From: Brenneria salicis ATCC 15712 = DSM 30166
Lineage (GTDB): Bacteria; Pseudomonadota; Gammaproteobacteria; Enterobacterales; Enterobacteriaceae
Direction: 5' to 3'
Length of the DNA: 64,000 bases
NCBI RefSeq assembly: GCF_003315515.1
Contig: NZ_QNRY01000017.1
Coordinates: forward strand, 1-64,000
The notes under the pieces were generated by a model, which saw only the letters and a program-made list of their open reading frames with translations, searched no databases and had not been told where the DNA came from. The position numbers were made by a program, and so were the translations under genes. Below are positions 9,331 through 19,593 of this stretch, piece after piece (position 1 is the first letter of the stretch; each line of letters starts with the position of its first letter).

Positions 9331-9786
9331 TTATCTTTCTTTATTAAGCATGGCTTCAAGCCCTTGCTTCAATGATGACATCAGACTGGCATATTTTTCT
9401 TTATGCTCTGCGTCTTCTATCAGTTGAACTATCGTTTCCGATAACGTATTACCACGTCGCTGTGCTAATCCCGCCAGGCGCTGCCAGACCAGATACTCCA
9501 GATCAATTGATTTCTTGCGGGTATACTGATGTTCGGCATTGAAATGGCGTTTACGCCTCGCACGAATCGTTTGCTTCATGCGGTTTTCCAATACCGGATT
9601 CATACACTGCTCAATCCACTCCTGCACCTTCACAGGTTGATTTTCCATTTTCAGCAGTAGATTTACCGCCTCATCTGCGGCGCTCTGTTCAAGAAAACGG
9701 GTGATTTCCTCACCTTCGCGGTGTTTTTTCACCAGATATTTCCATTTCCACCCACACTCAAGATTTTCTAATTGTTGATATTTCAT
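9331..9786 (-). CDS. matP: Macrodomain Ter protein MatP
   Basis: 151-residue MatP, which binds matS sites and compacts the Ter region of the chromosome. The C-terminal ribbon-helix-helix DNA-binding part is seen in [37 protein letters not shown]. The ATG at 9784-9786 gives [15 protein letters not shown], the conserved N-terminus; the 76 codons upstream in the same frame overlap the ycbZ start and are not coding. The gene diverges from ycbZ and converges on ompA, as in E. coli. Its presence is common to Enterobacterales, and it does not show that this locus lies in Ter. Confidence 0.96.
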   Translation of the reverse strand: MKYQQLENLECGWKWKYLVKKHREGEEITRFLEQSAADEAVNLLLKMENQPVKVQEWIEQCMNPVLENRMKQTIRARRKRHFNAEHQYTRKKSIDLEYLVWQRLAGLAQRRGNTLSETIVQLIEDAEHKEKYASLMSSLKQGLEAMLNKER

Positions 9787-9984
9787 ATTAAATTCTTCAG
9801 TGACCGTGTAACATTCTACGTAGAATAACAGTTTTTTGACAAAGTAGGCCTTCTTCACCCTCTTTTTAAGGCTATTTCTTATACAACTCAAGCCTTCATT
9901 TTTTATAGGGCTACTCTCCTTCTGTGCAGCCCGCATTATTCTTGTATAATCACGCTTTTCCTTCAGACGACTAAATTTGATACT

Positions 9985-11712
9985 TTGACCAGTAACCGAC
10001 TTGCATGGCAGCATTTACTGCCCGACCATACGCCTTATCAAACATTGTTCACTCAGGCCGCACAGCTTGCGCCTGCTGAATTCTCCGCCATTCAACCTCG
10101 TCTGGCCGACAGTTTGACGCTTTTTTGCCATTCTCGTGCGCCCTCCCGCTTCATGCTGTTAAAAGCACAGGAAAATAGCGAGTATATGGCGCTGATAGCC
10201 AACGCCGTGAATGACATCAGGCCGGAGGCCAGCGAATTGTACGGCAATCGATACGTGGTAGAAGGTCGCCACGTCCATGTTGAACCAGCAACGCAAGCCG
10301 ATGACAATTTCGCCGCACAGCACGCCTGCAGTTATCAGGAATGGATTGAGCCAGAGCAGTTGTTTGGTTGTGTTCGGTATTTTCAGAATGAGATCACACT
10401 TCATCCTGGATTGATTCATCAGGTCAATGGCGGCACGCTGATACTGTCTGCCAGATCATTGCTGGCTCAGCCGTTAATGTGGTTGCGTCTGAAACAAACC
10501 ATTACCGAAGGAATATACCGTTGGCAATCGCCGGATGAGCGAAAACCGTTGCCTGTCGATATTCCGCCGATGCCATTGAATGTTCGTTTGATTATCCTGG
10601 GCGATCGGGAAAGCCTGGGTGACATCCACGACATGGAACCAGAACTAGGCGGCTTAGCGGTTTATGGCGAGTTTGAAGCGCAGTTGCAGCTTATTGATAC
10701 CGATGATATGGAACGTTGGTGTGCCTACATCAACTCACTGTGTCTGGAAAATCAACTGCCCTTGTTGTCGGTCGATGCATGGCCTGAATTCGTCAATTTA
10801 TCCGTACGTTATAGTGGTGACCAGGGTGGCCTGCCATTGTGTCCGCTATGGCTGACGCATCAGCTAAAATATGTCGCACTCTACGCTCAAAATCAGGAAA
10901 TCAGCGTTCAGACGCTGATTGACGCGGTAACCGCCCGTCGCTGGCGCGAGGGTTATCTCTACGAGCGTATGCAGGATGATATAGAGCTGGGCCAGATTTT
11001 GATCGAAACCGAAGGATATGTTGTCGGACAGGTTAACGGCCTTTCCGTACTGGAATATCCCGGTTATCCCATTATGTTTGGTGAACCAACTCGCATTAGT
11101 TGTGTGGTTCATCCTGGCGACGGTGAATTTACCGACGTTGAGCGAAAAGCAGAGCTTGGCGGCAATCTGCATGCCAAAGGCATGATGATTATGCAGGCAT
11201 TTTTGATTGCCGAACTTCAACTTGATCAGCAATTCCCTTTATCCGCATCCATGGTGTTTGAACAATCCTATGGTGAAGTTGATGGAGACAGCGCTTCGCT
11301 GGCCGAACTCAGCGCTTTTATCAGTGCGCTTTCCTTGCAACCGATTAATCAACAGATTGCCGTAACTGGTTCAGTCGATCAGTTTGGTCATGTACAAGCG
11401 ATTGGCGGGATAAATGAAAAAATCGAAGGTTTCTTTGAAGTTTGTCAACGCCGTGGTCTGACGGGTCAACAGGGTGTAATCTTGCCTGCGGCGAACCGGC
11501 GTCATTTGTGTTTGCAGCAGGATGTGGTTGCCGCCGTTCGCGATGGGCATTTCCACCTTTACCCGGTAGAAATGGCATCAGAAGCGATATCGTTACTGAC
11601 CAATGTCGCTTACGATGACGAACACCAGCCAAGTTTACTGGCAGCCATTCGGGAGCGAATCGGTCAGTTAAATCCGCAGGAACGGCGACGCTTCCCCTGG
11701 TTTTTCCGCTAA
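9985..11712 (+). CDS. ycbZ: Lon-related protease YcbZ (LonH)
   Basis: 575-residue Lon-like protein with a degenerate ATPase-like N-terminal part and a C-terminal Lon proteolytic domain. Serine of the catalytic dyad lies in [13 protein letters not shown] and lysine in [14 protein letters not shown], so the protease centre is intact. A canonical Walker A is not apparent, as in E. coli YcbZ. The start is a TTG at 9985 giving [14 protein letters not shown], which aligns with the known N-terminus; no ATG fits. Compared with E. coli, the C-terminus stops soon after RRFPW, about ten residues early. Substrates are unknown. Confidence 0.92.
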   Translation: MTSNRLAWQHLLPDHTPYQTLFTQAAQLAPAEFSAIQPRLADSLTLFCHSRAPSRFMLLKAQENSEYMALIANAVNDIRPEASELYGNRYVVEGRHVHVEPATQADDNFAAQHACSYQEWIEPEQLFGCVRYFQNEITLHPGLIHQVNGGTLILSARSLLAQPLMWLRLKQTITEGIYRWQSPDERKPLPVDIPPMPLNVRLIILGDRESLGDIHDMEPELGGLAVYGEFEAQLQLIDTDDMERWCAYINSLCLENQLPLLSVDAWPEFVNLSVRYSGDQGGLPLCPLWLTHQLKYVALYAQNQEISVQTLIDAVTARRWREGYLYERMQDDIELGQILIETEGYVVGQVNGLSVLEYPGYPIMFGEPTRISCVVHPGDGEFTDVERKAELGGNLHAKGMMIMQAFLIAELQLDQQFPLSASMVFEQSYGEVDGDSASLAELSAFISALSLQPINQQIAVTGSVDQFGHVQAIGGINEKIEGFFEVCQRRGLTGQQGVILPAANRRHLCLQQDVVAAVRDGHFHLYPVEMASEAISLLTNVAYDDEHQPSLLAAIRERIGQLNPQERRRFPWFFR

Positions 11713-11715
11713 CTG

Positions 11716-11732
11716 AACTGGTTTAACCAGAC
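11716..11732. promoter_or_regulatory. Probable FadR operator upstream of fabA
   Basis: The odd-length palindrome CTGGTTTAACCAG (11718-11730), with flanking AA and AC, closely matches the FadR consensus CTGGTCNGACCAG. FadR activates fabA in E. coli from a site in this position. It begins just after the ycbZ stop codon and 72 bases before the fabA ATG. The match is by eye; DNA binding is inferred. Confidence 0.6.
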
Positions 11733-11747
11733 GTAACGGACTTGCTC

Positions 11748-11765
11748 AGCGTACAGGTGTACGCT
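11748..11765. promoter_or_regulatory. Probable FabR operator of fabA
   Basis: The 18-base palindrome AGCGTACA-GG-TGTACGCT matches the FabR consensus of E. coli fabA and fabB (AGCGTACAnnTGTTCGCT), with perfect symmetry here. It lies between the FadR-like site and the fabA start, so fabA expression would be set by both long-chain acyl-CoA (FadR) and unsaturated acyl-ACP (FabR). Confidence 0.75.
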
Positions 11766-11803
11766 AACCTGCGTGCTTCAATAAAACAAGGCTTATAGAG
11801 AAC

Positions 11804-12322
11804 ATGGTAGATAAACGCGAATCCTATACGAAAGAAGATCTTCTTGCCTCCAGCCGCGGTGAACTGTTTGGCCCACAAGGACCGCAGTTGCCAGCCCCCA
11901 ACATGTTGATGATGGATCGGGTGGTAAAAATGACCGAAGATGGCGGTCACCATGGCAAAGGCTATGTGGAAGCCGAACTGGATATCAATCCTGATCTGTG
12001 GTTTTTTGGCTGTCATTTCATTGGCGATCCCGTTATGCCGGGCTGTCTGGGTCTGGATGCCATGTGGCAGTTGGTCGGCTTCTATTTGGGCTGGCTGGGC
12101 GGCGAAGGTAAAGGACGCGCGCTGGGTGTAGGTGAAGTGAAGTTCACCGGGCAAGTATTGCCGACAGCGAAAAAAGTGACTTATCGTATCCACTTCAAAC
12201 GTGTTATTAATCGTCGTCTAGTCATGGGGATTGCTGATGGCGAAGTCCTGGTAGATGATCAGTTAATCTATACCGCGAATGAACTCAAAGTTGGGTTATT
12301 CAAAGATACCAGCGCCTTCTGA
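11804..12322 (+). CDS. fabA: 3-hydroxydecanoyl-ACP dehydratase/isomerase
   Basis: 172-residue FabA, which dehydrates 3-hydroxydecanoyl-ACP and isomerises trans-2- to cis-3-decenoyl-ACP. This is the committed step of anaerobic unsaturated fatty-acid synthesis. Catalytic His71 ([13 protein letters not shown]) and Asp85 ([10 protein letters not shown]) of the hot-dog fold are present, and the length equals the E. coli protein. Transcribed alone behind a FadR/FabR-controlled promoter and followed by a hairpin at 12330-12359. Confidence 0.98.
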   Translation: MVDKRESYTKEDLLASSRGELFGPQGPQLPAPNMLMMDRVVKMTEDGGHHGKGYVEAELDINPDLWFFGCHFIGDPVMPGCLGLDAMWQLVGFYLGWLGGEGKGRALGVGEVKFTGQVLPTAKKVTYRIHFKRVINRRLVMGIADGEVLVDDQLIYTANELKVGLFKDTSAF

Positions 12323-12329
12323 TCGCCAT

Positions 12330-12364
12330 AACGGGCGAAACATTACTGCTTCGCCCGTTGTCTT
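12330..12364 (+). terminator. Hairpin after fabA, likely terminator
   Basis: Ten-base perfect inverted repeat AACGGGCGAA (12330-12339) / TTCGCCCGTT (12350-12359), followed by a short mixed T tract. It lies 8 bases after the fabA stop and between the convergent genes fabA and yebE, so it may serve both. Confidence 0.7.
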
Positions 12365-12391
12365 ATTCTCGCCATCTTGTGGCAAATCCGC

Positions 12392-13057
12392 TCATCTCTG
12401 GTTGTTTATTTGATTGTTCATTTCATTGGCGATGGACTGACGCACATCATTAGGGATCTTCAGCGATGTTGCCAGCGCATCCAGATAGCTTTTCTCCATG
12501 AAATGATCAACATCGATCACCGCACTGCTGAGGAAATACACTTCCAGCGCTTCTTCCTCATTTTTCACGTCCCTGGCTAACAACTCAGGGTCCAACGGCT
12601 GCGCGATAGCCTCCTGTACCCATTGCTGCGCCTCTCTGCCCAGTTGCAGTTGCTGGATATTTTCATCAATCCGCTGTTTCTCGACATCGTCGATGTGGCC
12701 ATCGCTCTTGGCAGCGAAAACTAATGCCTGAACCAGACGACGCGCACGCACATTTTCGGGCGATGCCTGTACGCCAAATTGCGGATCATCCTGATGCGTA
12801 TCGCGAACACGCTTCTTATATTGATTCCACAGCACGACGCCTGCCGCGGCGCTGCCGCCGATAATCAACGCATTTTTTCCCAGCGACCCCATCATTTTCC
12901 GGGCCGATTTATTCGATAACAGAACGCCTGCCAGCCCACCAAATGCGGCGGGTTTCAACATATCGCCCAAATTACCATTGCTGCCACCTTGAAGGCCGCC
13001 TTTCTTATTGCTACCGGAGTTCAATAAATTTTGAATCTGTTGCATCCAGTTGTTCAT
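12392..13057 (-). CDS. yebE: DUF533/TerB-like inner-membrane protein YebE
   Basis: 221-residue protein of the DUF533 (TerB-like) family. A glycine-rich N-terminal region with one or two hydrophobic helices (about 35-80) precedes a C-terminal alpha-helical TerB-like domain. That domain contains RRLVQALVFAAKSDGHIDDVEKQRI and NEEEALEVYFLSSAVIDVDHFMEKSYL. Closely resembles E. coli YebE, an envelope-stress (Cpx)-responsive protein of unknown function. In E. coli it lies elsewhere on the chromosome, so synteny with the ompA-fabA block ends here. Confidence 0.9.
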   Translation of the reverse strand: MNNWMQQIQNLLNSGSNKKGGLQGGSNGNLGDMLKPAAFGGLAGVLLSNKSARKMMGSLGKNALIIGGSAAAGVVLWNQYKKRVRDTHQDDPQFGVQASPENVRARRLVQALVFAAKSDGHIDDVEKQRIDENIQQLQLGREAQQWVQEAIAQPLDPELLARDVKNEEEALEVYFLSSAVIDVDHFMEKSYLDALATSLKIPNDVRQSIANEMNNQINNQR

Positions 13058-13190
13058 TTTTCTACCTCAGGGAATGGGGGCTGGTTTTATACCTACCCCA
13101 TAGTAATAGTCCTGAAGACATTTTTTGTCAGGTTGTGTATATCAATGAAAAGTATAAGCGCACATTAGCAATCCAGTTGGCGCCGCATGA

Positions 13191-14858
13191 CTAAAGGCGT
13201 CTTACCGGCGCCTCACCCGCGACATAATAAGCAACCTGACTACGGGGTAAAGGCTGACGGCCACGGATATGATCGGCAATCTTTTCCGCTATTATGATGG
13301 TCGTTGCATTCAAATTGCCGGTGATAATTTGCGGCATGATGGATGCGTCAACCACCCGCAATGCTTCGACGCCATGGACGCGGCCTTGTCCATCCACCAC
13401 CGCCATCTCATCTTCTCCCATCTTGCACGAGCAGGATGGATGGAATGCTGTTTCGGCATGAGCACGAATGAACGCATCAAGCTCTTCATCCGTTTGCACG
13501 TTGTCGCCGGGACTGATTTCACGACCACGGTATTTATCTAATGCAGGTTGCGACATGATTTCGCGCGTAATGCGGATCCCATCGCGGAACTCACGCCAGT
13601 CCTGCTCAGTCGACATATAATTGAACAAAATACTCGGGTGGTCATGTGCATCTCTGGATTTCACCCGAATGCGCCCGCGGCTCGGAGAACGCATCGATCC
13701 AACATGCGCCTGAAAGCCATGTTCTTTCACCGCATTGCTGCCGTTGTAATTAATGCCGACCGGTAGAAAATGATATTGAATATTCGGCCAGGCGAACGCT
13801 TCGCTGCTACGAATAAAGCCCCCCGCCTCAAACTGGTTACTGGCGCCAATTCCCGTTCCTTTGAACAACCATTCAGCGCCAATCATCGGTTGGTTGAACC
13901 ACTGGAGCGCCGGAAAAAGCGATACCGGTTCTTTACAGGCGTATTGCAGATACATCTCCAGATGATCTTGCAGATTCTCACCCACGCCAGGTAAATCATG
14001 CACGACCGGAATAGCCAGTCTGTTCAGCCATTCCGCCGGCCCCACGCCCGAACGTTGCAGGATTTGTGGTGACGCGATCGCTCCCGCACACAGTAATACC
14101 TCGCGACGCGCATGCGCTGTCTGAACATCGCTACCATTACCTTTAAAGTAATTGACGCCCACGGCCCGTTTACCTTCAAAGATAATGATATCGGTTAGCG
14201 CATGTGTCACGATCGCCAGATTCTGACGATCACGAGCATGATCAAGATAGCCTCTGGCGGTACTCGCTCGACGCCCATTGGGTATGACGGTGCGATCCAT
14301 CGGGCCAAATCCTTCCTGCTGGTAGCCATTGAGATCATCGGTTTTCGGGTAACCCGCCTGAACCCCCGCCTCCACCATCGCGTGAAACAATTCATTATTG
14401 CCGGTTCTTGGCGTGGTGACGCTGACAGGCCCTTCTCCGCCATGATACTCATTCGCGCCAATGTCCCGCGTTTCTGCTTTACGGAAATAAGGCAGGCAAT
14501 CCAGATAGCTCCAGTCGGTCAAACCAGGCATCGTCGCCCAATTATCGAAATCCATCGCATTTCCCCGGATATAACACATGCCGTTAATCAGCGACGATCC
14601 GCCCAATCCTTTTCCGCGGCCGCACTCCATACGACGATTATTCATATACGGTTCGGGATCGGTTTCATAGGCACAGTTATACCGACGGCCCTGTAGCGGG
14701 TAAGCCAGCGCAGCCGGCATCTGTGTGCGAAAATCCAGCCGATAATCAGGCCCGCCGGCCTCAAGCAGTAATACGGTGATATCGCGATCTTCCGATAAAC
14801 GGGTTGCCAGGACATTACCCGCCGATCCCGCCCCGATAATAATGTAATCATATTCCAT
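13191..14858 (-). CDS. betA: Choline dehydrogenase
   Basis: 555-residue GMC-family FAD flavoenzyme oxidising choline to betaine aldehyde at the inner membrane. The FAD dinucleotide-binding motif [13 protein letters not shown] lies at residues 9-21. The GMC signature [15 protein letters not shown] is near residue 80, and the C-terminal [12 protein letters not shown]...[17 protein letters not shown] segment contains the active-site region. The ATG at 14856-14858 follows AGGGGAGAG; the longer frame to 15074 overlaps betB and is not used. Last gene of the betIBA operon, 19 bases after betB. Confidence 0.96.
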   Translation of the reverse strand: MEYDYIIIGAGSAGNVLATRLSEDRDITVLLLEAGGPDYRLDFRTQMPAALAYPLQGRRYNCAYETDPEPYMNNRRMECGRGKGLGGSSLINGMCYIRGNAMDFDNWATMPGLTDWSYLDCLPYFRKAETRDIGANEYHGGEGPVSVTTPRTGNNELFHAMVEAGVQAGYPKTDDLNGYQQEGFGPMDRTVIPNGRRASTARGYLDHARDRQNLAIVTHALTDIIIFEGKRAVGVNYFKGNGSDVQTAHARREVLLCAGAIASPQILQRSGVGPAEWLNRLAIPVVHDLPGVGENLQDHLEMYLQYACKEPVSLFPALQWFNQPMIGAEWLFKGTGIGASNQFEAGGFIRSSEAFAWPNIQYHFLPVGINYNGSNAVKEHGFQAHVGSMRSPSRGRIRVKSRDAHDHPSILFNYMSTEQDWREFRDGIRITREIMSQPALDKYRGREISPGDNVQTDEELDAFIRAHAETAFHPSCSCKMGEDEMAVVDGQGRVHGVEALRVVDASIMPQIITGNLNATTIIIAEKIADHIRGRQPLPRSQVAYYVAGEAPVRRL

Positions 14859-14877
14859 TGGCTCTCCCCTTCTACGC

Positions 14878-16344
14878 TTAAAATACCGAGCTAAATTCAG
14901 CCAGTTCAACCTGTATTGATTTGATTTGCGTATAGTGTTCCAACGTTGTGACGCCGTTTTCACGTCCGACACCGGAATGTTTGTAACCGCCCAAAGGCAT
15001 TTCAGCCGGTGACTCGCCCCAGGTATTAATCCAGCAGATGCCGGCTTGTAGTTGATGGATGCTCCGATGAGCACGATTCAGATCGCGGGTCACTATCCCC
15101 GCCGCCAGACCATATTCAGACGCATTGGCCCGCCGAATGACCTCATCTTCATTGCCGTAGCTCAAAATGCTCATGACAGGGCCGAAGATTTCCTCGCGGA
15201 CGATCTGCATATCATCCTGACAATCGGTAAACACAGTGGGTGCGACATACGCGCCTTTCGCATAGGCGGTTTCGCCAAGAGCGTATCCACCTGTCAGCAC
15301 CCGCGCGCCCTCGCGCTTACCTGCCTCGATATAACGCAGAACGGACTCCCGATGGGCAAAGCTGACCAACGGACCAAAATTCACCGTGTTATCGGTTGGA
15401 TCGCCAACCCGAATACGCTGCACGCGCGCCAGGATTTTTTGTTCGAAAGACGCTTTTAACGCATGAGGGATAAATACTCGCGTACCGTTGGTGCACACCT
15501 GTCCTGAACTGAAAAAGTTCGCCATCATTGCTATATCCGCCGCTTTATCCAGATCGGCATCATCAAAAATAATCAGCGGTGATTTTCCGCCAAGCTCCAT
15601 CGTCACCGCTTTTAGCGTCGAGCCTGCCGCATCCGCCATCACGCGTTTTCCGCTGGCAACGCCGCCGGTGAACGAAACTTTGGCAATACCGGGATGAGTA
15701 GTCAGCGCTTGCCCGACGGATTTTCCGGTTCCTGTCAGTACGTTGAAGACACCATCCGGCAACCCGGTTTGGGTATATATTTCCGCCAGCCTCAACGCCG
15801 TCAGCGAGGTGACTTCACTTGGTTTGAATATCATAGCGTTGCCCGCCGCCGGCGCCGATTTCCACAGCGCTATCTGGATGGGATAATTCCATGCGCCAAT
15901 GCCGGCCACTACGCCCAGAGGTTCTCGACGGGTGTAGACAAATGCGCTTTCACGCAGCGGGATTTGCTGGCCTTCGAGCATGGGGATTAATCCGGCGTAA
16001 TACTCCAGCACGTCCGCGCCGGTCACGATATCGACAGCACGAGTTTCCGATAGCGGCTTGCCCGTATCATGCATTTCAATCAATGCCAGTTCATTGTTAC
16101 GTTCGCGCAAAATATCTACCGCACGCCTTAAAATGCGTGAACGCGCCATTGCCGTCATCGCGCCCCAGACTTTTTGCCCTGCGGTAGCCGCTTTGACCGC
16201 CCGATCCACATCTTCGCTTGTCGCGGCCTGAATCTGAGCGATAACTTCGCCGTTGGCGGGATTGATTGCATCAAACCGATCACTGCCGGTGCTATCGACA
16301 TAGACCCCATTGATATAGAGCCGCTGTAAACCATAATGTGACAT
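14878..16344 (-). CDS. betB: Betaine aldehyde dehydrogenase
   Basis: 488-residue NAD(P)-dependent aldehyde dehydrogenase making glycine betaine from betaine aldehyde, the second step of osmoprotectant synthesis. The catalytic glutamate is in [17 protein letters not shown] and the catalytic cysteine in [14 protein letters not shown]; the cofactor loop [15 protein letters not shown] is intact. Start taken at the ATG at 16342-16344 ([15 protein letters not shown]); an upstream extension would overlap betI. It lies between betI and betA with short spacers, so it is part of one operon. Confidence 0.96.
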   Translation of the reverse strand: MSHYGLQRLYINGVYVDSTGSDRFDAINPANGEVIAQIQAATSEDVDRAVKAATAGQKVWGAMTAMARSRILRRAVDILRERNNELALIEMHDTGKPLSETRAVDIVTGADVLEYYAGLIPMLEGQQIPLRESAFVYTRREPLGVVAGIGAWNYPIQIALWKSAPAAGNAMIFKPSEVTSLTALRLAEIYTQTGLPDGVFNVLTGTGKSVGQALTTHPGIAKVSFTGGVASGKRVMADAAGSTLKAVTMELGGKSPLIIFDDADLDKAADIAMMANFFSSGQVCTNGTRVFIPHALKASFEQKILARVQRIRVGDPTDNTVNFGPLVSFAHRESVLRYIEAGKREGARVLTGGYALGETAYAKGAYVAPTVFTDCQDDMQIVREEIFGPVMSILSYGNEDEVIRRANASEYGLAAGIVTRDLNRAHRSIHQLQAGICWINTWGESPAEMPLGGYKHSGVGRENGVTTLEHYTQIKSIQVELAEFSSVF

Positions 16345-16381
16345 AACTACTCCCGTCTGATTGCTGTCCTGGCCGCAGGGT

Positions 16382-16969
16382 TCAAGCGCCAGCCAGTTGT
16401 TGTTCGATATATTGATAAGTAATGTGCAATGCCTCATCCCGGTTGAATTTCTCGCCACTGAGCGCGCTACGTAACCATAGTCCATCAATCAACCCAGCCA
16501 GGCCTTTAGCTGCTATACGCGCCCTCTCCCGCGCCATACAACGGCCAAATTCGACGCACAAGTTGGAATACAGTCGCCGACTGTTCACCTGTTGTAAACG
16601 ATAAAGCATCGGGGAATGCATGCTGCAGGCCCAAAACGACAGCCAGGTTTTCATGGCCGCGCTATTGGTTTGGCTGTCATCAAAATTACCTGCGGCAATG
16701 GCCCGTAAACGTTCGCGTGGTGTGTGCTGCTCAAGTGCCTGCATTCTCCGTTTGACCGCCAATCCCAGGTGATTAATCAGATAGCGCATAGTGGCTTCCA
16801 GCAGGCCGTTCTTGTCACGGAAGTAATGGCTGATGATGCCGTTCGATACGCCAGCGCGACGGGCTATCTGCGCGATGGACGCATCATGCATCCCGACTTC
16901 ATTGATCGCGGCCAGCGTCGCCTCAATAAGTTGTCGTCGTCGGATAGGCTGCATTCCAATTTTAGGCAT
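16382..16969 (-). CDS. betI: TetR-family repressor BetI
   Basis: 195-residue TetR-type regulator, choline-responsive repressor of the bet genes. The N-terminal helix-turn-helix is [20 protein letters not shown] (residues 31-50), and the BetI-type C-terminal ligand domain follows ([19 protein letters not shown]). First gene of betIBA, transcribed away from betT. A 26-bp perfect palindrome at 17049-17074, 80 bases upstream of its start, is the evident operator. Confidence 0.95.
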   Translation of the reverse strand: MPKIGMQPIRRRQLIEATLAAINEVGMHDASIAQIARRAGVSNGIISHYFRDKNGLLEATMRYLINHLGLAVKRRMQALEQHTPRERLRAIAAGNFDDSQTNSAAMKTWLSFWACSMHSPMLYRLQQVNSRRLYSNLCVEFGRCMARERARIAAKGLAGLIDGLWLRSALSGEKFNRDEALHITYQYIEQQLAGA

Positions 16970-17306
16970 GACACGACTCCTGGATTTTTGTGTCGCAAAT
17001 CATCATCAGAGACTATTTTTTATGATCCATCGCCATTCATTAAACTTATTTTTGATTGAACGTTCAATCAAAAATGAATATATTTTATTGTCAAAACGTT
17101 AAATGTTTGTATTAATTACAGTCAAAAGCATTTGATTTGCAGGTAATAAATCTCATTTTAAGTCAAAAATTGCTTTTTATTCTGCCGTCATTTTCACTGT
17201 AAGCGTTCTCAGCGGATGTCCTGCGCAAGCTATCTTGATATGCGCTAAGCACACTTTGCTGAAGAAATTGACTGGAAGTTCGTAAAGCGTAACGCAGGGG
17301 ATAACC
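16970..17306. promoter_or_regulatory. betI-betT divergent regulatory region
   Basis: 337 AT-rich bases with no gene. They separate two diverging units and must carry both promoters. The single outstanding element is the palindrome at 17049-17074; no second copy of it is visible nearer betT. The GGGGATAACC before the betT ATG serves as its ribosome site. I could not place -10/-35 boxes with confidence. Confidence 0.6.
17049..17074. promoter_or_regulatory. BetI operator
   Basis: Perfect 26-bp palindrome with half-sites TTTTTGATTGAAC and GTTCAATCAAAAA, centred between 17061 and 17062. The core TTGATTGAACGTTCAATCAA matches the BetI motif known in enterobacteria and the size expected for a TetR-family dimer pair. 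It lies between betI and betT. Confidence 0.85.
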
Positions 17307-19356
17307 ATGCCAGCATCCGATATCACGACCAAATCCGCTCAGGATCGCCTGAATCCTGTCGTGTTCTATACATCAGCGGGATTAATCCTTACCTTCTCGC
17401 TGATGACCATTTTTTTTAACGACATCGCCAATATATGGATTACCCGCGCCCTCAACTGGGTATCCGCCACATTCGGGTGGTACTATCTGCTGGCCACTAC
17501 GCTCTATATCGTCTTTGTGATTTTTATTGCGTCATCCCGTTTTGGTTCGATCAAACTTGGGCCGGAACAGTCCAAACCTGAATTTAGTCTGTTAAGCTGG
17601 GCCGCCATGTTGTTCGCGGCGGGGATCGGCATTGACCTGATGTTTTTTTCCGTCGCCGAACCCATCACCCAGTACATGATGCCGCCAGAAGGACAGGGAC
17701 AAACGCTGGAAGCCGCTCGTCAGGCGATGGTATGGACGCTATTTCACTACGGACTGACCGGTTGGTCGATGTATGCGCTGATGGGCATCGCGCTGGGTTA
17801 CTTCAGCTATCGCTATAATCTACCGCTGACGATCCGCTCGGCGCTCTACCCCATTTTCGGCAAACGCATTAACGGCCCGATCGGACACAGCGTGGATATC
17901 GCGGCCGTGCTCGGCACCATTTTCGGTATTGCCACCACCCTGGGCATTGGCGTGGTACAGCTTAATTATGGTTTGAAGGTACTATTCCAGATCCCGGAAA
18001 ACCTCACGGTTCAGGCGTCGTTGATCCTACTTTCGGTTATCATGGCGACGGTCTCCGTTACCTCCGGGGTTAACCGCGGCATTCGCTTTCTGTCGGAATT
18101 GAATGTGCTTCTCGCGCTGGGGTTAATACTTTTTCTGCTGTTCTGGGGAGATACCGCGTTCTTGCTCAATGCGCTGGTACTGAACGTGGGTGACTATATC
18201 AACCGCTTCACCGGAATGACGTTGAACAGTTTTGCGTTTGATCGTCCAACGAAATGGATGAATAGCTGGACGCTGTTTTTCTGGGCCTGGTGAGTCGCCT
18301 GGGCGCCGTTCGTCGGTCTGTTTCTGGCGCGTATTTCACGTGGCCGCACCATTCGACAGTTCGTTGTCGGCACCCTGATTATCCCGTTCGTGCTCACCTT
18401 ATTGTGGTTATCCATTTTTGGCAACAGCGCGCTGTATCAGGTCATTCATGGCAATCTCGATTTTGCCAACGAGGTGATGCAATACCCTGAACGTGGATTT
18501 TACAGCCTGCTGGCACAGTATCCCGGTTTTAGCCTGAGCGCTTCCGTCGCAACCATAACCGGGTTATTGTTTTATGTTACGTCGGCAGATTCCGGTTCAC
18601 TGGTGTTGGGCAACTTTACTTCTCGTCTGGCCGATATCAATAACGACGCACCGAACTGGCTGCGTATTTTCTGGTCTGTCGCTATCGGTCTGCTGACTCT
18701 TGCCATGCTGATGACCAATGGCGTATCCGCGTTACAGAATACCACCGTGATTATGGGGCTACCTTTCAGCTTCGTTATTTTCTTCATCATGGCGGGTTTA
18801 TACAAATCGCTGCGGGTGGAAGATTATCGCAAAGCCAGTGCCCTGCAATCCTCCGCACCGATGCCTATATCGGGCGATGACCGCCTGATCTGGAAACAGC
18901 GAATTTCACGCGTGATGAATTTTCCCGGTAAGACCTATACCCAGAAAATGCTGGATAACATCTGTGCTCCCGCTATCTCCCGCTATGCAGGATGTTGCTC
19001 GTGAATTGACGTTGCGCGGCGCCCAGGTGCAGGTTAACGAGCTTCCTCCGGTTGAAGACGAACGGCTTAACCATCTTGAACTTCTGGTCGATTTGGGCGA
19101 TGAGCAGAACTTCCTGTATCAAATCTGGCCTCAACGCTATAGCATCCCGGCGTTCACCTATCGGGCACGCTCTGGAAAATCACATTACTATCGTCTGGAA
19201 ACGTTCTTGCTGGAAGGAAGTCAAGGGAATGATTTGATGGACTACAGCAAAGAGCAGATTATCAATGACATTCTGGATCAGTACGAACGTCACCTGAACT
19301 TCCTGCATATCAACCGGGAATCGCCCGGCAACACCCTAACGTTCCCCGACGCCTGA
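17307..19356 (+). pseudogene. betT: betT, choline transporter, inactivated by two lesions
   Basis: Intact BetT (BCCT family, proton-driven high-affinity choline uptake) is about 677 residues with 12 membrane helices. Here the frame from ATG 17307 meets TGA at 18291-18293, codon 329. That codon falls in LFFWAW*VAWAPFVGLFLAR, where relatives have Trp, so it is a TGG-to-TGA change. The same frame then continues with perfect BetT homology to 18960. A tandem 10-bp duplication (CTCCCGCTAT at 18967-18976 and 18977-18986) then shifts the frame by +1; the rest (MQDVARELTLRGAQ...GSQGNDLMDYSKEQ) is read in the next frame to 19356. Without the two changes the product would be 679 residues. The truncated product keeps roughly half of the membrane helices and is unlikely to work. 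Confidence 0.92.
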
Positions 19357-19366
19357 CCGTTGCTGG

Positions 19367-19391
19367 TATGGCGCTGTGATCCAGCGCCATA
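19367..19391 (+). terminator. Hairpin after betT
   Basis: Ten-base perfect inverted repeat TATGGCGCTG (19367-19376) / CAGCGCCATA (19382-19391) with a 5-base loop, 10 bases after the betT stop. There is no T-run, so it may be a weak terminator or a 3'-end stabiliser. Confidence 0.55.
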
Positions 19392-19593
19392 AGTAAAATA
19401 TTATCAATTAATCACTTCGACGGTTTCCTTCTCTTTTTATTCTCGCTGACAGCAATTTCATCGCATTCTACGCGTCACGACTCATTCTTTGACGAGACGG
19501 TTTGCGCTTTATTTTTGAAACGGTATACTACTTAAATTAAATTGAAACATAGTTTTAAAAAATTCAGTAGCCTGTCACAAAAAAGGAACGAAC

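Noticed and set aside
18291-18293. TGA in betT as a selenocysteine or programmed readthrough codon
   Set aside because: The position is a conserved Trp, no SECIS-like hairpin follows, and a second frame-disrupting duplication exists downstream.
18961-18990. Programmed ribosomal frameshift in betT
   Set aside because: The frame change is fully explained by a perfect 10-bp tandem duplication; there is no slippery heptamer.
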